From NCBI GenBank assembly GCA_002691245.1, contig NZHH01000028.1, forward strand, positions 1-64,000: a DNA stretch of 64,000 nt. Direction: 5' to 3'. Both the position numbers and the translations under genes were made by a program. Below, in pieces: positions 9,079 to 18,550 of the stretch (position 1 is the stretch's first letter; each line of letters begins with the position of its first letter). The notes beneath the pieces are model-generated. The model was not told the DNA's origin and did no database searches. It worked only from the letters and a program-made list of their open reading frames with translations. The DNA comes from Methylaequor sp002691245 (GTDB taxonomy: Bacteria; Pseudomonadota; Alphaproteobacteria; Methylaequorales; Methylaequoraceae).

Positions 9079-12000
9079 AAGTTTACAACCTTTAAATCTT
9101 TCTCATTTTCAATTCTTTTTGATAACACATTTTCAAAATCCATTGGTAAAATCTTAACAAAATTTTTAAGCTCTTCATCAAAATTTTCTAAAATTCTTTT
9201 TGCTATNATTGACCCAGTTGAGTTGTAATGCCTCTTCAACATCTCTTTNATTCTTAAATCATCATTGAAAAGAAAATTATACTTGTCAAANAGCTTTTCA
9301 GGAAGAATGTGTTTAGTTTTTTTAACTTTGGAAATATTTACCATAGTTANATTGCATTTNTTCTTAAAAGTATCAGNATTTTGGTAAACATATGATATCC
9401 CTCCGCTCATTCCGGCGGCGAAATTGACACCTGTATTACCAAGAACCATAATAACACCACCAGTCATATACTCGCAACAATGGTCTCCAGTTCCCTCAAC
9501 AACGGCAATTGCTCCAGAATTTCTAACTCCAAACCTTTCTCCTGCCACTCCTGAAAAGTAACATTCTCCTGATATTGCTCCGTATAAGACAGTATTACCA
9601 ACTATTATATTTTTATTTGATTCATATTGTGAATTTCTAAAAGGTTTAATAATAATCTTTCCACCAGAGAGCCCTTTGCCAACATAATCGTTTGCCTCTC
9701 CTGAAAGAGATATTGTTACTCCTGACGATAAGAAAGTTCCGAAACTTTGACCAGCTGTTCCTTCAAGATTTACAACTATTGAATCTTCGCGCAATCCTTG
9801 ATGACCAAATTTTCTAGCAAGCCTTCCTGATAACATGGCGCCAAAACTTCTATCAGTNTTTTTAATTGATTTATATATATCTATAGTTGAGATTTGCTTT
9901 TCAATAACTGGCGTAACTTCATTAATAACCTCTTTATCCAGTATAAAATCTAAAGAATGGTNCTGAGATGANGAGTTATAAATTTCTNTTNGTTCCTTGN
10001 TATGCGGTTTNTAAAGTATTTTTGACAANTCAATATCTTTTGCTTTCCAATGATTGATAGCTTTATTTTTTTCTAAAAGTTCAGANTTNCCNATTAAATC
10101 TTGAAAATTCTTNATTCCTAATTTTGCCATNATCTCTCTAACTTCTTCAGCAACCATAAAAAAATAGTTGATAACATTNTCAGGTGTTCCTTTAAATTTT
10201 TTTCTTAGAGCTTCNTTTTGGGTAGCNACACCTACAGGNCATGTATTTANATGACATTTTCTCATCATTATNCAACCAACTGAAACTAANGGTGCTGTTG
10301 AAAAACCAAACTCGTCAGCACCTAGCAANGCTCCTATAACAACATCTCTTCCCGTTTTAAGTCCACCGTCAACTTGCAATGCTATTCTGTTTCTTAATTT
10401 ATTCATTACAAGTGTTTGGTGAGTTTCTGCAAGACCTAATTCCCANGGGGTNCCAGCATTTTTAATTGANGTTAACGGTGATGCCCCAGTTCCTCCGTCA
10501 TAGCCAGCTATAGTTATATGGTCTGCTTTACATTTTGTTACACCTGCNGCCACAACACCAACACCAAATTCAGAAACTAATTTCACACTTATCCTTGCAT
10601 CAGGGTTTACGTTTTTGAGATCGAATATTAATTGTGCAAGATCCTCTATAGAATAAATATCATGATGCGGCGGAGGTGAGATTAGGCCTACCCCTGGTGT
10701 TGAATGTCTTACACTTGCAATCTTGTCGTCTACTTTGTGCCCTGGAAGTTGTCCGCCTTCACCAGGTTTTGCNCCTTGNCTTATTTTAATTTGAATATCC
10801 TTAGCATTAACTAAATACTCNGTAGTTACTCCAAATCTTCCAGATGCAACNTGTTTTATGGCACTTTTCATTGAGTCACCATTTTTAAGCTTAACAAATC
10901 TTTCAGCNTCTTCACCNCCTTCNCCNGTATTTGATTTTCCTCCAATTCGATTCATTGCCAGGGCNAGNGTTGTGTGNGCCTCCCTAGAAATAGAACCATA
11001 TGACATTGCTCCAGTAGANAATCTTTTTACNATCTCTGATGCAGACTCTACCTTTTCTATAGGTATTTTTTTTGTTTTATTGAACTCAAATAAGCTTCTT
11101 ATTGTATACATTGACTTGTTATGATCATTAATTTTTTCAGAAAATTCTCTGAAATGATCTTTGGAATTTATTCTGACTGCCTTCTGAAGGTTGGTAATAG
11201 TTGATGGTGACCAAGCATGTTTTTCTCCCCTTATCCTATATGCATATTCTCCTCCTTCCTCAAGCGAATCTCTTTTATTTTGAGTGTCGAAGCATTGAGC
11301 ATATCTTTTTAAAGTTTCTTCCTGAATTTGCTTCAGGCTTAAGCCACCAATAAGGGATGAAGTACCAGGAAAAAATTCATTGACAACCTCCTCAGATATT
11401 CCAATTGCATCAAATATCTGTGCACCACAATAAGATTTGAGAGTAGAAATTCCCATTTTAGACATAATCTTTTGAATAGCTTTACCAGAAGCTTTAATAA
11501 AGTTTTTTTGAGAAACTTCGTAATCCTTTTTTTGAACCAGACTTGATATCGTATCAAATACTAGATAGGGATTTATGGCTTCTGCGCCATAACCAACAAG
11601 CACCGCAAAGTGATGTAACTCTCTAGCCTCACCAGTTTCTACAATAAGACTCGTTTTCATCCTTAATCCCTGTTTAATCAAATAGTGATGAACTGCTGAG
11701 ACTGCTAATAAAGAGGGGATAGGAGCGTTAACTTTAGAGATATTTCTATCTGATAATATTATTATATTGAAACCATCTGATATTAATGATTTGGCTTCAA
11801 AGCAAATTCTTTCCAAGCTGTCCTTTAACTCATTTGAATTATCAGAATTTTTGAAAAGTATATCTATTGTTGCTGCCTTAATTTTTCCTCTTGTAAATTT
11901 TTCAAGCTGTTTTATTTTTTGTGTTTCATTATTAGTCAAAATTGGTTGTTTAATTTCAAGTCTTGCCTTTGTATTTTCTTCTGGTGTGTCAAAGATATTT

Positions 12001-13631
12001 GGTTTTTCTCCTAATGCCATATCCAGTGACATAACTAACTCCTCTCTTATTGGATCAATTGGTGGATTTGTAACCTGAGCAAAACATTGCTTAAAATAAG
12101 AAAACAGAAGTTTTGAATTGTCTGAAAGAAGAGAAATAGGTGTATCAGTACCCATTGAACCTGTTGGTTCAATACCAAGTTTTACAATTGGCTCAATGAA
12201 AAAATTAACGTCTTCTTTATTGTATCCAAAAGCTATTTGATATTTAACCAAATCTTGCTTCTCTATGCACTTAAGGTTTTGTGGTGACTTAAATTCATTT
12301 AAAAAAATTTGATTTCTATCTAATGATTTTTTGTAGTCAAATTTCTTGGATAGTTTAAGTTTGATATCGTCGTTATTAACAACTCTTTTTTCAACCAAAT
12401 CTATTAAGAAGATTTTTCCAGGTTCTAACCTCCACCTTTTGACTACAGTCTTAGGGTCAATATCGAGCACACCCATTTCAGATGCTAGGAGAATCATGCC
12501 ATCTTCAGTTTGGATATATCTTGAAGGCCTCAAACCGTTTCTATCCAGGATAGCGCCAATCTTCTTTCCATTAGAGAAACACATCGCAGCTGGTCCATCC
12601 CATGGCTCTATGTAGTTGGAGTAATATTCGTAGTAGTCCTTTATAGTTGAGTTTTGTTCATTCTTCTCCCACGCTTCTGGTATCAATAGCATCATCGCGT
12701 GTTCAATATCGTAGCCACCCATGATCAAGTATTCCAAGGCATTGTCAAATGCTGCAGAATCGGACAACCCGTCAAAAATTAAAGGATTAAGATTCTGGAA
12801 TTCTTTGAGAAAGATTTCTGAATTTGACACACAAGCTCTGGCATTCATCCAATTAGCATTTCCTCTTAGAGTGTTTATTTCACCATTATGACATAAAAAT
12901 CTGAATGGTTGTGCAAGTTCCCAGCTAGGGAAAGTATTAGTTGAAAATCTTTGATGAACAATTGCAATGGAAGAAATGAACATATCGTCTTTTAGGTCTT
13001 GATAATAGTCACTCAGACTATCCGACATTATCATACCTTTGTATATAATTGTTCTACTTGATAACGATGAAATGTAAAAATCGAAAGATTTTAATTCGAT
13101 TTCAATTCTTCTTCTTGCTATAAATAACCTTTGTTCAAACTCGTTAATTTTACTAGCCTGAAATCTTTGTTTTATAAAGATCTGGACAATAGATGGTTCA
13201 TTTTCTTTAATTGATTCGCCAAGAACAGAAGTATTCGTGGGAACCTCTCTAACATATAAATTTTCAAGTTTAAGTTTATTTAAATGTTTTTCTATTGTTT
13301 TGATACAATATGCCTTTTCTTCTTTATCTCTAGGTAAAAAAAGCATTCCAATTGCATAATCGTCGGGTCTGGGCAATATTATATCGTCATTCGACAACTC
13401 TTTCTGAAAGAACTGGTGAGGAATCTGAGTTAGTAGGCCAACACCATCTCCAGCCTTAGGGTCTGCGCTTACTGCGCCTCTATGGGTTAGGTTGCCAAGA
13501 ATCCTGAGCCCGTTGTCAACTATAGTTCTTGATGGTATATCATAAATATTAGCGACGAATCCGATTCCGCATGAATCTTTCTCATTTTTGGGGTCATAAA
13601 GACCTGACTTAATTTTTTTAAACATTCTCAT
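9066..13631 (-). CDS. gltB: Glutamate synthase (NADPH) large subunit
   Basis: The 1,521-residue catalytic subunit. The glutamine amidotransferase domain begins at Cys21 in the context KDSCGIGF, so about 20 residues are likely removed as a propeptide. The FMN-binding synthase barrel follows in the second half (GGQLPGHKVD, HSTPGVGLISPPPHHDIYSIEDL, and VDGGLKTGRDVVIG). A CHxNTxPVGxATQ block marks the 3Fe-4S cluster; several residues there are ambiguous because of N bases. The C-terminal right-handed helix with GG repeats is present (GGVIMVLGNTGVNFAAGMSGG). Together with GltD it gives ammonia assimilation at low ammonium. N bases cluster at 9200–11050. Confidence 0.97.
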   Translation of the reverse strand: MRMFKKIKSGLYDPKNEKDSCGIGFVANIYDIPSRTIVDNGLRILGNLTHRGAVSADPKAGDGVGLLTQIPHQFFQKELSNDDIILPRPDDYAIGMLFLPRDKEEKAYCIKTIEKHLNKLKLENLYVREVPTNTSVLGESIKENEPSIVQIFIKQRFQASKINEFEQRLFIARRRIEIELKSFDFYISSLSSRTIIYKGMIMSDSLSDYYQDLKDDMFISSIAIVHQRFSTNTFPSWELAQPFRFLCHNGEINTLRGNANWMNARACVSNSEIFLKEFQNLNPLIFDGLSDSAAFDNALEYLIMGGYDIEHAMMLLIPEAWEKNEQNSTIKDYYEYYSNYIEPWDGPAAMCFSNGKKIGAILDRNGLRPSRYIQTEDGMILLASEMGVLDIDPKTVVKRWRLEPGKIFLIDLVEKRVVNNDDIKLKLSKKFDYKKSLDRNQIFLNEFKSPQNLKCIEKQDLVKYQIAFGYNKEDVNFFIEPIVKLGIEPTGSMGTDTPISLLSDNSKLLFSYFKQCFAQVTNPPIDPIREELVMSLDMALGEKPNIFDTPEENTKARLEIKQPILTNNETQKIKQLEKFTRGKIKAATIDILFKNSDNSNELKDSLERICFEAKSLISDGFNIIILSDRNISKVNAPIPSLLAVSAVHHYLIKQGLRMKTSLIVETGEARELHHFAVLVGYGAEAINPYLVFDTISSLVQKKDYEVSQKNFIKASGKAIQKIMSKMGISTLKSYCGAQIFDAIGISEEVVNEFFPGTSSLIGGLSLKQIQEETLKRYAQCFDTQNKRDSLEEGGEYAYRIRGEKHAWSPSTITNLQKAVRINSKDHFREFSEKINDHNKSMYTIRSLFEFNKTKKIPIEKVESASEXVKRXSTGAMSYGSISREXHTXXALAMNRIGGKSNXXEXGEXAERFVKLKNGDSMKSAIKXVASGRFGVTXEYLVNAKDIQIKIXQXAKPGEGGQLPGHKVDDKIASVRHSTPGVGLISPPPHHDIYSIEDLAQLIFDLKNVNPDARISVKLVSEFGVGVVXAGVTKCKADHITIAGYDGGTGASPLXSIKNAXTXWELGLAETHQTLVMNKLRNRIALQVDGGLKTGRDVVIGXLLGADEFGFSTAXLVSVGXIMMRKCHXNTXPVGXATQXEALRKKFKGTPXNVINYFFMVAEEVREXMAKLGXKNFQDLXXXSELLEKNKAINHWKAKDIXLSKILXKPHXKEXXEIYNXSSQXHSLDFILDKEVINEVTPVIEKQISTIDIYKSIKXTDRSFGAMLSGRLARKFGHQGLREDSIVVNLEGTAGQSFGTFLSSGVTISLSGEANDYVGKGLSGGKIIIKPFRNSQYESNKNIIVGNTVLYGAISGECYFSGVAGERFGVRNSGAIAVVEGTGDHCCEYMTGGVIMVLGNTGVNFAAGMSGGISYVYQNXDTFKXKCNXTMVNISKVKKTKHILPEKXFDKYNFLFNDDLRXKEMLKRHYNSTGSXIAKRILENFDEELKNFVKILPMDFENVLSKRIENEKDLKVVNLWQK

Positions 13632-13653
13632 TTAATTAATCAAACCTATACAT

Positions 13654-13659
13654 ATTATA
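13654..13659 (-). promoter_or_regulatory. Possible -10 element for gltBD
   Basis: The minus strand reads TATAAT here, 22 bases before the gltB start codon. The -35 region at 17-base spacing is poor (GTTAAT), so this is only a candidate. It would lie at the very end of the upstream DUF3108 gene. Confidence 0.3.
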
Positions 13660-13666
13660 TAGTTAG

Positions 13667-14374
13667 TTAGTCGCTTATTAACATAGTTTTTTCGTAAATA
13701 ATTTTTCCCATTGTTTCAGAATCTGATTTTTCCTCTCTTTTATATTTAACCAGACCATAATCTTTAGCAAACCAACTAGTTGAAAAAACTTCAATATTTA
13801 TATTGTCCAGGGGAGGACCTGGATTATAACTAGTTTTTCCATAACTAGAAATCTTTATGCAGTTCTTTATTTTTTTTCCTTTAATGCTAATTGTTTTATT
13901 AACCTCAGTAATTTTATTAGTTAGCCTAAAGGGAAGATTTGTATCGTAGATTCTATCATAACCCAGTTTCATTTGAAGTGTTGTTTTATCGTTTGTCTCC
14001 CACTCTGTTCCCATTGAAATTGGAAAAGCTATCAATAAATCTGCATTTTTTTCAGACTTTGTATTACTTACTTCCGTTGACATGAACTCATCGATACTTT
14101 TTTTTTCAATTCCATTTTTTTGAACAACGTAAAATGTTAATTCTCCGTCGTTTTTTAACACAGGAATCGCATTCTTCATTCGAGGAAAAAAGTAAAAACT
14201 TTGTCTAAAGTTACTTTTTTTTTTCTCTTTGTCTTGAAAAAAAACTTCATAAATGATTTGTTTCCCTTCTTTGTGAGGAAAATAACTTTGATTGAATTTG
14301 CAGGATGGAATAATAAAAAACAATAAGTAAAATAAAATTAATCTTTTATATTTAATTTTTTCGAAAGTTTTCAT
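13667..14374 (-). CDS. DUF3108-family lipoprotein
   Basis: A 235-residue exported protein. The N terminus is a lipoprotein signal: a basic start, a hydrophobic run and a lipobox-like FIIPSC ending at Cys26. The mature part shows the DUF3108 pattern: YEVFFQD near the start, a WETNDK segment in the middle and a terminal beta-rich region with SYGKTSYNPGPP and WFAKDYGLVKYKRE. DUF3108 proteins are periplasmic or outer-membrane-facing and have no assigned activity. It lies downstream of gmhA with a four-base gap, so it may share its transcript. Confidence 0.68.
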   Translation of the reverse strand: MKTFEKIKYKRLILFYLLFFIIPSCKFNQSYFPHKEGKQIIYEVFFQDKEKKKSNFRQSFYFFPRMKNAIPVLKNDGELTFYVVQKNGIEKKSIDEFMSTEVSNTKSEKNADLLIAFPISMGTEWETNDKTTLQMKLGYDRIYDTNLPFRLTNKITEVNKTISIKGKKIKNCIKISSYGKTSYNPGPPLDNINIEVFSTSWFAKDYGLVKYKREEKSDSETMGKIIYEKTMLISD

Positions 14375-14378
14375 TGAT

Positions 14379-14984
14379 TTATCTCTCCTCTTTAACCAGT
14401 GGGCAAAGGTTTAGTCGAAATTCTATGGCATTACAAAGCATTTGACCAATAAGAATATGACTTTCCTGTATTCTTGAAGTATTCATTGCATGTATAGAGA
14501 TAATTTCATCAGTAATCTTTTCAATATTCTTTGTATTCTTTCCCGTAAAAATTATTGATTTCATCCCATTTTCACTTGCATATTTCAACCCATTTAACAC
14601 ATTTTTACTTTTTCCAGAAGTTGAAATACCAATTACCACATCTCCCTCTCTACCCAGTGCTTCTAATTGTCTTGCAAATAATTTTTCAAAGCCCAGATCA
14701 TTAGCAATAGCAGTCAAGGTTGAAGTATCTGTTACAAGTGATAAAGCTGGTATTGCCTTTCTGTCTTTAGAAAATCTTACTGTCAATTCTGTAGATAAAT
14801 GTTGGGCATCTGAGGCACTACCACCATTTCCAAAGAAAATGATTTTATTATCTTGTTTTATTGCATTGCAGCAAATTTCTACCAAATTTAAAAAATTATC
14901 TTGCAAGTTATTTCTCACCTTTTCGATTATTTGTTGATGTTCAAGTATCTGAGTGTGAAAAAAATCTTTTACTTCTTTATTCAT
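14379..14984 (-). CDS. gmhA: Sedoheptulose-7-phosphate (phosphoheptose) isomerase
   Basis: Makes heptose-7-phosphate for the lipopolysaccharide inner core. The 201-residue SIS-domain protein has the phosphosugar-binding loops FFGNGGSASDAQHLSTEL (about residues 51–68) and GISTSGKSKNVLNGL (about residues 119–133), and a helical N terminus. The late RIQESHILIGQMLCNAIE helix, with its Glu and His, is typical of GmhA. DiaA, a paralog in other bacteria, shares this fold, so a replication role is possible but less likely given the LPS-related neighbours. Confidence 0.9.
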   Translation of the reverse strand: MNKEVKDFFHTQILEHQQIIEKVRNNLQDNFLNLVEICCNAIKQDNKIIFFGNGGSASDAQHLSTELTVRFSKDRKAIPALSLVTDTSTLTAIANDLGFEKLFARQLEALGREGDVVIGISTSGKSKNVLNGLKYASENGMKSIIFTGKNTKNIEKITDEIISIHAMNTSRIQESHILIGQMLCNAIEFRLNLCPLVKEER

Positions 14985-14990
14985 ATTTTT

Positions 14991-15066
14991 TGGTGATCTT
15001 ATCTGGGTTCGAACCAGAAACTAATCCTTAGGAGGGATTTGTTATATCCAGTTTAACTATAAGACC
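14991..15066 (-). tRNA. tRNA-Arg (anticodon CCU)
   Basis: Read on the minus strand, a full cloverleaf is visible, with CCA encoded at 14991–14993. The acceptor stem pairs GGTCTTA with TAAGATC (one G·U). The D stem pairs GTTA with TAAC. The anticodon stem pairs AATCC with GGATT around the loop CTCCTAA, which puts CCT at positions 34–36. The T stem pairs TCTGG with CCAGA around TTCGAAC. The CCU anticodon reads AGG arginine codons. It lies between gmhA and the PagL-like pair. Confidence 0.95.
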
Positions 15067-15071
15067 CTCCC

Positions 15072-15584
15072 TTACTTTCCAATTGGTATTTGATATTTCA
15101 AGACTAAAGTTTCTGAGCCTGGGTTTTTTTTGCCACTATCAGCATTTGAGATATGGAAAATTCCCACTCCAACTCTGGCATTATTTTTAAATCTATAAAA
15201 AATATCAATTCCTATGTAAAACTCTAATGGGTTTCCAGCTTTTATTTCATTACCATCTTTATAATATCCACATGCTAGACTTGGTGTGGCAACGAAATTT
15301 TTTTTCTTACCATAATAACCATCTATCCCAAATCCACCATATGCATAATATGCATTTTCATTTGTTCCTAAAAAACCAACAAAAGGTTTGATCAAATTAA
15401 ACATTTTTTTCCCACTGTGAATTTCTAAATTCATCATACCAGATTGATCATTATGAGGAGGAGAACCATCCTCCATATAATTAAATATTCCAAGACCAAC
15501 TGAAAATCTAGACGAGTCTTTTGATTTTGCCTCAAAACTCGCTAAAACAAACAAAACTAAAAATATTTGGAATACTGTTTTCAT
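15072..15584 (-). CDS. Acyloxyacyl hydrolase, PagL-like lipid A 3-O-deacylase (copy 1)
   Basis: A 170-residue outer-membrane beta-barrel protein with a signal peptide (about residues 1–22). The PagL catalytic triad is intact: His144 and Ser146 in FHISNA and Glu158 in NPGSE. The spacing of two and twelve residues is that of the known PagL. The terminal strand ends YQIPIGK, which is unusual for a barrel C terminus. It would remove the 3-linked acyl chain of lipid A. It lies five bases downstream of a close paralog, so the two are a tandem pair and probably an operon. Confidence 0.82.
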   Translation of the reverse strand: MKTVFQIFLVLFVLASFEAKSKDSSRFSVGLGIFNYMEDGSPPHNDQSGMMNLEIHSGKKMFNLIKPFVGFLGTNENAYYAYGGFGIDGYYGKKKNFVATPSLACGYYKDGNEIKAGNPLEFYIGIDIFYRFKNNARVGVGIFHISNADSGKKNPGSETLVLKYQIPIGK

Positions 15585-15588
15585 AAAT

Positions 15589-16104
15589 TTAAAATGGAAT
15601 ATGATATTTAAAGATTAATTGCTCAGAACCTGGATTTCTATATCCCAATCCTGCATTTGATATGTGAAAAACACCCACTCCTACTCTAACATTATTTTTA
15701 AATCTGTAAGTAATGTCAGCTCCACTTCTAAATTCTAATGTATGTCCCAGTCTAATTTGGTCACCATCCTCGTAAATTCCCGCGGCAAGACTTGGTGATA
15801 AAAGAAAGCATTTGCATTTCAAAAAGTATAAATCTGTCGAAAGGCCAAAATAACCATAATATGCATCTTCGTCTGTTCCAAGGAACCCAATAAAAGGCTT
15901 GATAAAACCGAATGCTTTTTTTCTTGAAAAATATTCAAAATTATAAGCAACTGATGATTGATTGAAATTATCGCTTCCATGTTTCATAAAATTATATATA
16001 CCTCCTCCTAAAGCAATCCTATTTTTATTGTCTTTAGCCAATAAATTTCCACTTACAAAAGTCAAAGGTATAATTATACCAAAAATGCCCAAATAATTTC
16101 TCAT
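15589..16104 (-). CDS. Acyloxyacyl hydrolase, PagL-like lipid A 3-O-deacylase (copy 2)
   Basis: A 171-residue paralog of the preceding gene, also with a signal peptide and an eight-stranded-barrel pattern. The triad is conserved at His147, Ser149 and Glu161. Shared features include the IKPFIGFLGTDEDAYY block and the RFKNNVRVGVG strand. The sequences have clearly diverged, for example a CKC motif at about residues 97–99 in this copy only, so the duplication is not recent. It is the first gene of the pair, 41 bases from the divergent M48 protease. Confidence 0.82.
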   Translation of the reverse strand: MRNYLGIFGIIIPLTFVSGNLLAKDNKNRIALGGGIYNFMKHGSDNFNQSSVAYNFEYFSRKKAFGFIKPFIGFLGTDEDAYYGYFGLSTDLYFLKCKCFLLSPSLAAGIYEDGDQIRLGHTLEFRSGADITYRFKNNVRVGVGVFHISNAGLGYRNPGSEQLIFKYHIPF

Positions 16105-16145
16105 TTATTTTTTACAATAACGTTTAAACAAACTATCATCTAATC

Positions 16146-17594
16146 ATGAAAAATAAAATTAATTATTACTTTTTATCTGTTTGCTTTCTTGCTTCATGTC
16201 TTACACTTTACAGTTGTCAGAATAATCCAGCTACAGGAAGAAATGAAATTAATTTAATGTCAACAGAAGAAGAGGATAAAATTGGAAAAAGCGAACATCA
16301 AAAAATATTGGAACAATTTGGAGGTGAATATCAAGATTTAAAAATTAAAAACTATATTGACAGCTTAGGAAATTTTCTTGTTAGCACCTCAGAACTACCA
16401 GATAAAGAATTTAAATTTACAATACTGAATACTCCGATCATAAATGCATTTGCTCTNCCTGGGGGTTATATTTATTTAACAAGGGGATTGATATATTTGT
16501 GTCAAAATGAGGCTCAACTTGCTGGAGTGATTGCTCACGAGATTGGGCACATTACAGCAAGACATACAGCAAAAAGATACACTAAAACAGTGGGTACAAA
16601 AGTGCTTTTTCAAGTATTGAGTGTTTTGTCAAAAAATAATTTTGTAAACAATCTTTTAGGACAATCAGCACAACTTTTTCTTCTTTCATATTCAAGATCT
16701 CAGGAATACCAAGCTGATCAATTAGCAGTACGATATATGACTAGAGCTGGTTTTGACCCTAAAGAGATGGCCAACTTTCTTTCATTGATGGAAAGATACT
16801 CTATTATGCAAAGGAAAATTCTCAAAATAGATGAAAATGTNTCAGAGCTTCTAAAAACTCATCCAAATTCATCTAAAAGAGTNAATGAAGTTATTTCAAA
16901 TTATAAAGGGAGAATTCCTTTGAATCCAATAGTTGGTAAGGACATCTTCCTTAAAAAAATTGATGGTATTTCTTATGGTCACAAAACTGAAGATGGATTT
17001 TTTTTAAAAAATACATTTATACACAAACCATTGAAGATAAAATTTAATTTTGATGAAGATTTTTACTTTTTAAATTACCCGAAAGCGCTTATAGGCTCTT
17101 CAAATGATAAAACAAAAATAGTATTTGATCTTGATGAAACCAAAGAANTTAATGANTCAAATTATCTNGAAAAATGGATTAGAGTCNCAAAAAAGAAGAT
17201 TGAAAANGCTGAATTATTCACCAATAATCAATTTTCAGTATTTAAAGCAAAAGTAAAAAAAGATAAAAAAACTTTTATCGTTGCATTNCTTAAAAATAAA
17301 GAAAGTTTGATTTACAGGTTTTTACTTATTACCGATGACAAAGAAATTCAAAAGTATAGACGAAAATTTGATGACATTGTTTATTCTTTTTCTGGTATTG
17401 ATGACACGGAGCTAGAAAGATTAAAACCTCCTATAATAAAAATCATAACTGCATCACCCAAGCCAGATTACAAAGAAGAACTGATCAACAAACTAAATAT
17501 TCAATCAAAACACTCTGAGAAGATATTTAACACGATAAATAATCTTGATGAAAGGCAATTAGACACCGAGAGAAAGCTGAAAATTATCTATTGA
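16146..17594 (+). CDS. M48-family zinc metalloprotease (LoiP/BepA type)
   Basis: A 482-residue exported protease. The N terminus has a lipoprotein-like signal (LYSC at residue 24, with an alternative LASC at 18). The zinc site is HEIGH at 131–135 with the third ligand Glu187 in the SQEYQADQLA helix. This domain is typical of periplasmic proteases that handle misfolded outer-membrane proteins. The C-terminal half is a separate beta-rich domain, also seen in long alphaproteobacterial members. It stands next to CarD and FdxA as is common in alphaproteobacteria, and its end overlaps carD by seven bases in the convergent direction. Confidence 0.9.
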   Translation: MKNKINYYFLSVCFLASCLTLYSCQNNPATGRNEINLMSTEEEDKIGKSEHQKILEQFGGEYQDLKIKNYIDSLGNFLVSTSELPDKEFKFTILNTPIINAFAXPGGYIYLTRGLIYLCQNEAQLAGVIAHEIGHITARHTAKRYTKTVGTKVLFQVLSVLSKNNFVNNLLGQSAQLFLLSYSRSQEYQADQLAVRYMTRAGFDPKEMANFLSLMERYSIMQRKILKIDENXSELLKTHPNSSKRXNEVISNYKGRIPLNPIVGKDIFLKKIDGISYGHKTEDGFFLKNTFIHKPLKIKFNFDEDFYFLNYPKALIGSSNDKTKIVFDLDETKEXNXSNYXEKWIRVXKKKIEXAELFTNNQFSVFKAKVKKDKKTFIVAXLKNKESLIYRFLLITDDKEIQKYRRKFDDIVYSFSGIDDTELERLKPPIIKIITASPKPDYKEELINKLNIQSKHSEKIFNTINNLDERQLDTERKLKIIY

Positions 17595-18088
17595 TTTAAT
17601 AGTTCCTCTAATTTACCTTTAGCTTCTTTTTTCTCAAGATTCTGAACTGCTGCATATTCATTACTTAAACGGTTTAGAGCGGTTAGATAAATCTGTCTCT
17701 CTGAGTATGATTGTTGTTCTAGAGAGTCTTCTTTTTTGTGCAAATCTCTTACTACTTCTGCTATTAAAACTGGATCTCCGCTATTTATATTTTTTTCATA
17801 TTCTTTTGCTCTTTTAATCCACATATCTTTTTTAATAGCNGGTTTTTCTGCAAGAACNTCTANAGCTTTTGAAAGTCTATTTTTATTACTAAGTTTTCTT
17901 AAACCAGAGCTNGANGCTTTACTTTTAGGTATTCTCAACTTCATTTTGTCTTGTTTAAAATTAATTAAAATNAAATCTTGATTAGCACCATCAATNTCAT
18001 ANGTATCAAAATTCTCNATTTCNCCAACACCATAAGTTGGGTACACTACTAGGTCTCCAATATCTAATTCTAGTTCTTTTTTTTTCAA
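17588..18088 (-). CDS. CarD-family transcription regulator
   Basis: A 166-residue protein. The N-terminal Tudor-like RNA-polymerase-interacting domain starts DIGDLVVYPTYGV, and the helical C-terminal DNA-contact domain ends with ALNRLSNEYAAVQNLEKKEA. CarD proteins bind the RNA polymerase beta subunit and stabilise open promoter complexes at rRNA and other promoters. The 166-residue length is normal. It sits in the conserved order carD–fdxA–helicase; N bases blur a few residues at the centre. Confidence 0.92.
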   Translation of the reverse strand: MKKKELELDIGDLVVYPTYGVXEXENFDXYXIDGANQDXILINFKQDKMKLRIPKSKXXSSGLRKLSNKNRLSKAXXVLAEKXAIKKDMWIKRAKEYEKNINSGDPVLIAEVVRDLHKKEDSLEQQSYSERQIYLTALNRLSNEYAAVQNLEKKEAKGKLEELLNQ

Positions 18089-18153
18089 ANTTTCTCCAAT
18101 AAAATTAATTTTGTGNANTATATATTAGATNAACAAAATTNTAAAGATAATTA

Positions 18154-18492
18154 TTATGAACCCTTACCTGGGTTAGGACTAAANTGCTTTTCGAATTTAT
18201 TCTTTACNTCTTTCCAGTTNTCTCTGTCTTCAGGTGGNGTNCCCATTTTGTTNATGTTTGGCCATTTTTCAGCATANTCTCTNTTTATNTCAAGCCATTT
18301 TTNAGCANCTTCACNTGNATCATCACTAATNGCTTCTACAGGACATTCTGGTTCACAAACACCACAATCAATNCATTCGTCAGGGTGAATAACAAGACAA
18401 TTTTCGCCTTCGTAAAAGCAGTCTACGGGACATACCTCCACACAATCCATAAACTTACATTTTACACAAGCATCCTTTACAACATATGCCAT
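18154..18492 (-). CDS. fdxA: 7Fe ferredoxin (FdxA type)
   Basis: A 112-residue cytosolic electron carrier. The N terminus (AYVVKDACVKCKFMDCVEVCPVDCFYEG) has the ligands of the 3Fe-4S cluster, and the second half-motif (DCGVCEPECPV) those of the 4Fe-4S cluster. The long C-terminal extension with KWP and NPGKG is usual for FdxA. It lies 58 bases before the helicase gene and 65 bases ahead of carD. An S4-domain gene often found between helicase and fdxA is absent here. Confidence 0.94.
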   Translation of the reverse strand: MAYVVKDACVKCKFMDCVEVCPVDCFYEGENCLVIHPDEXIDCGVCEPECPVEXISDDXXEXAXKWLXIXRXYAEKWPNXNKMXXPPEDRXNWKXVKNKFEKXFSPNPGKGS

Positions 18493-18550
18493 AGGTCTTT
18501 ATATAGAACAGATAATGAAGTTATTCAAGGTAATTAGAATACAATTTCAA

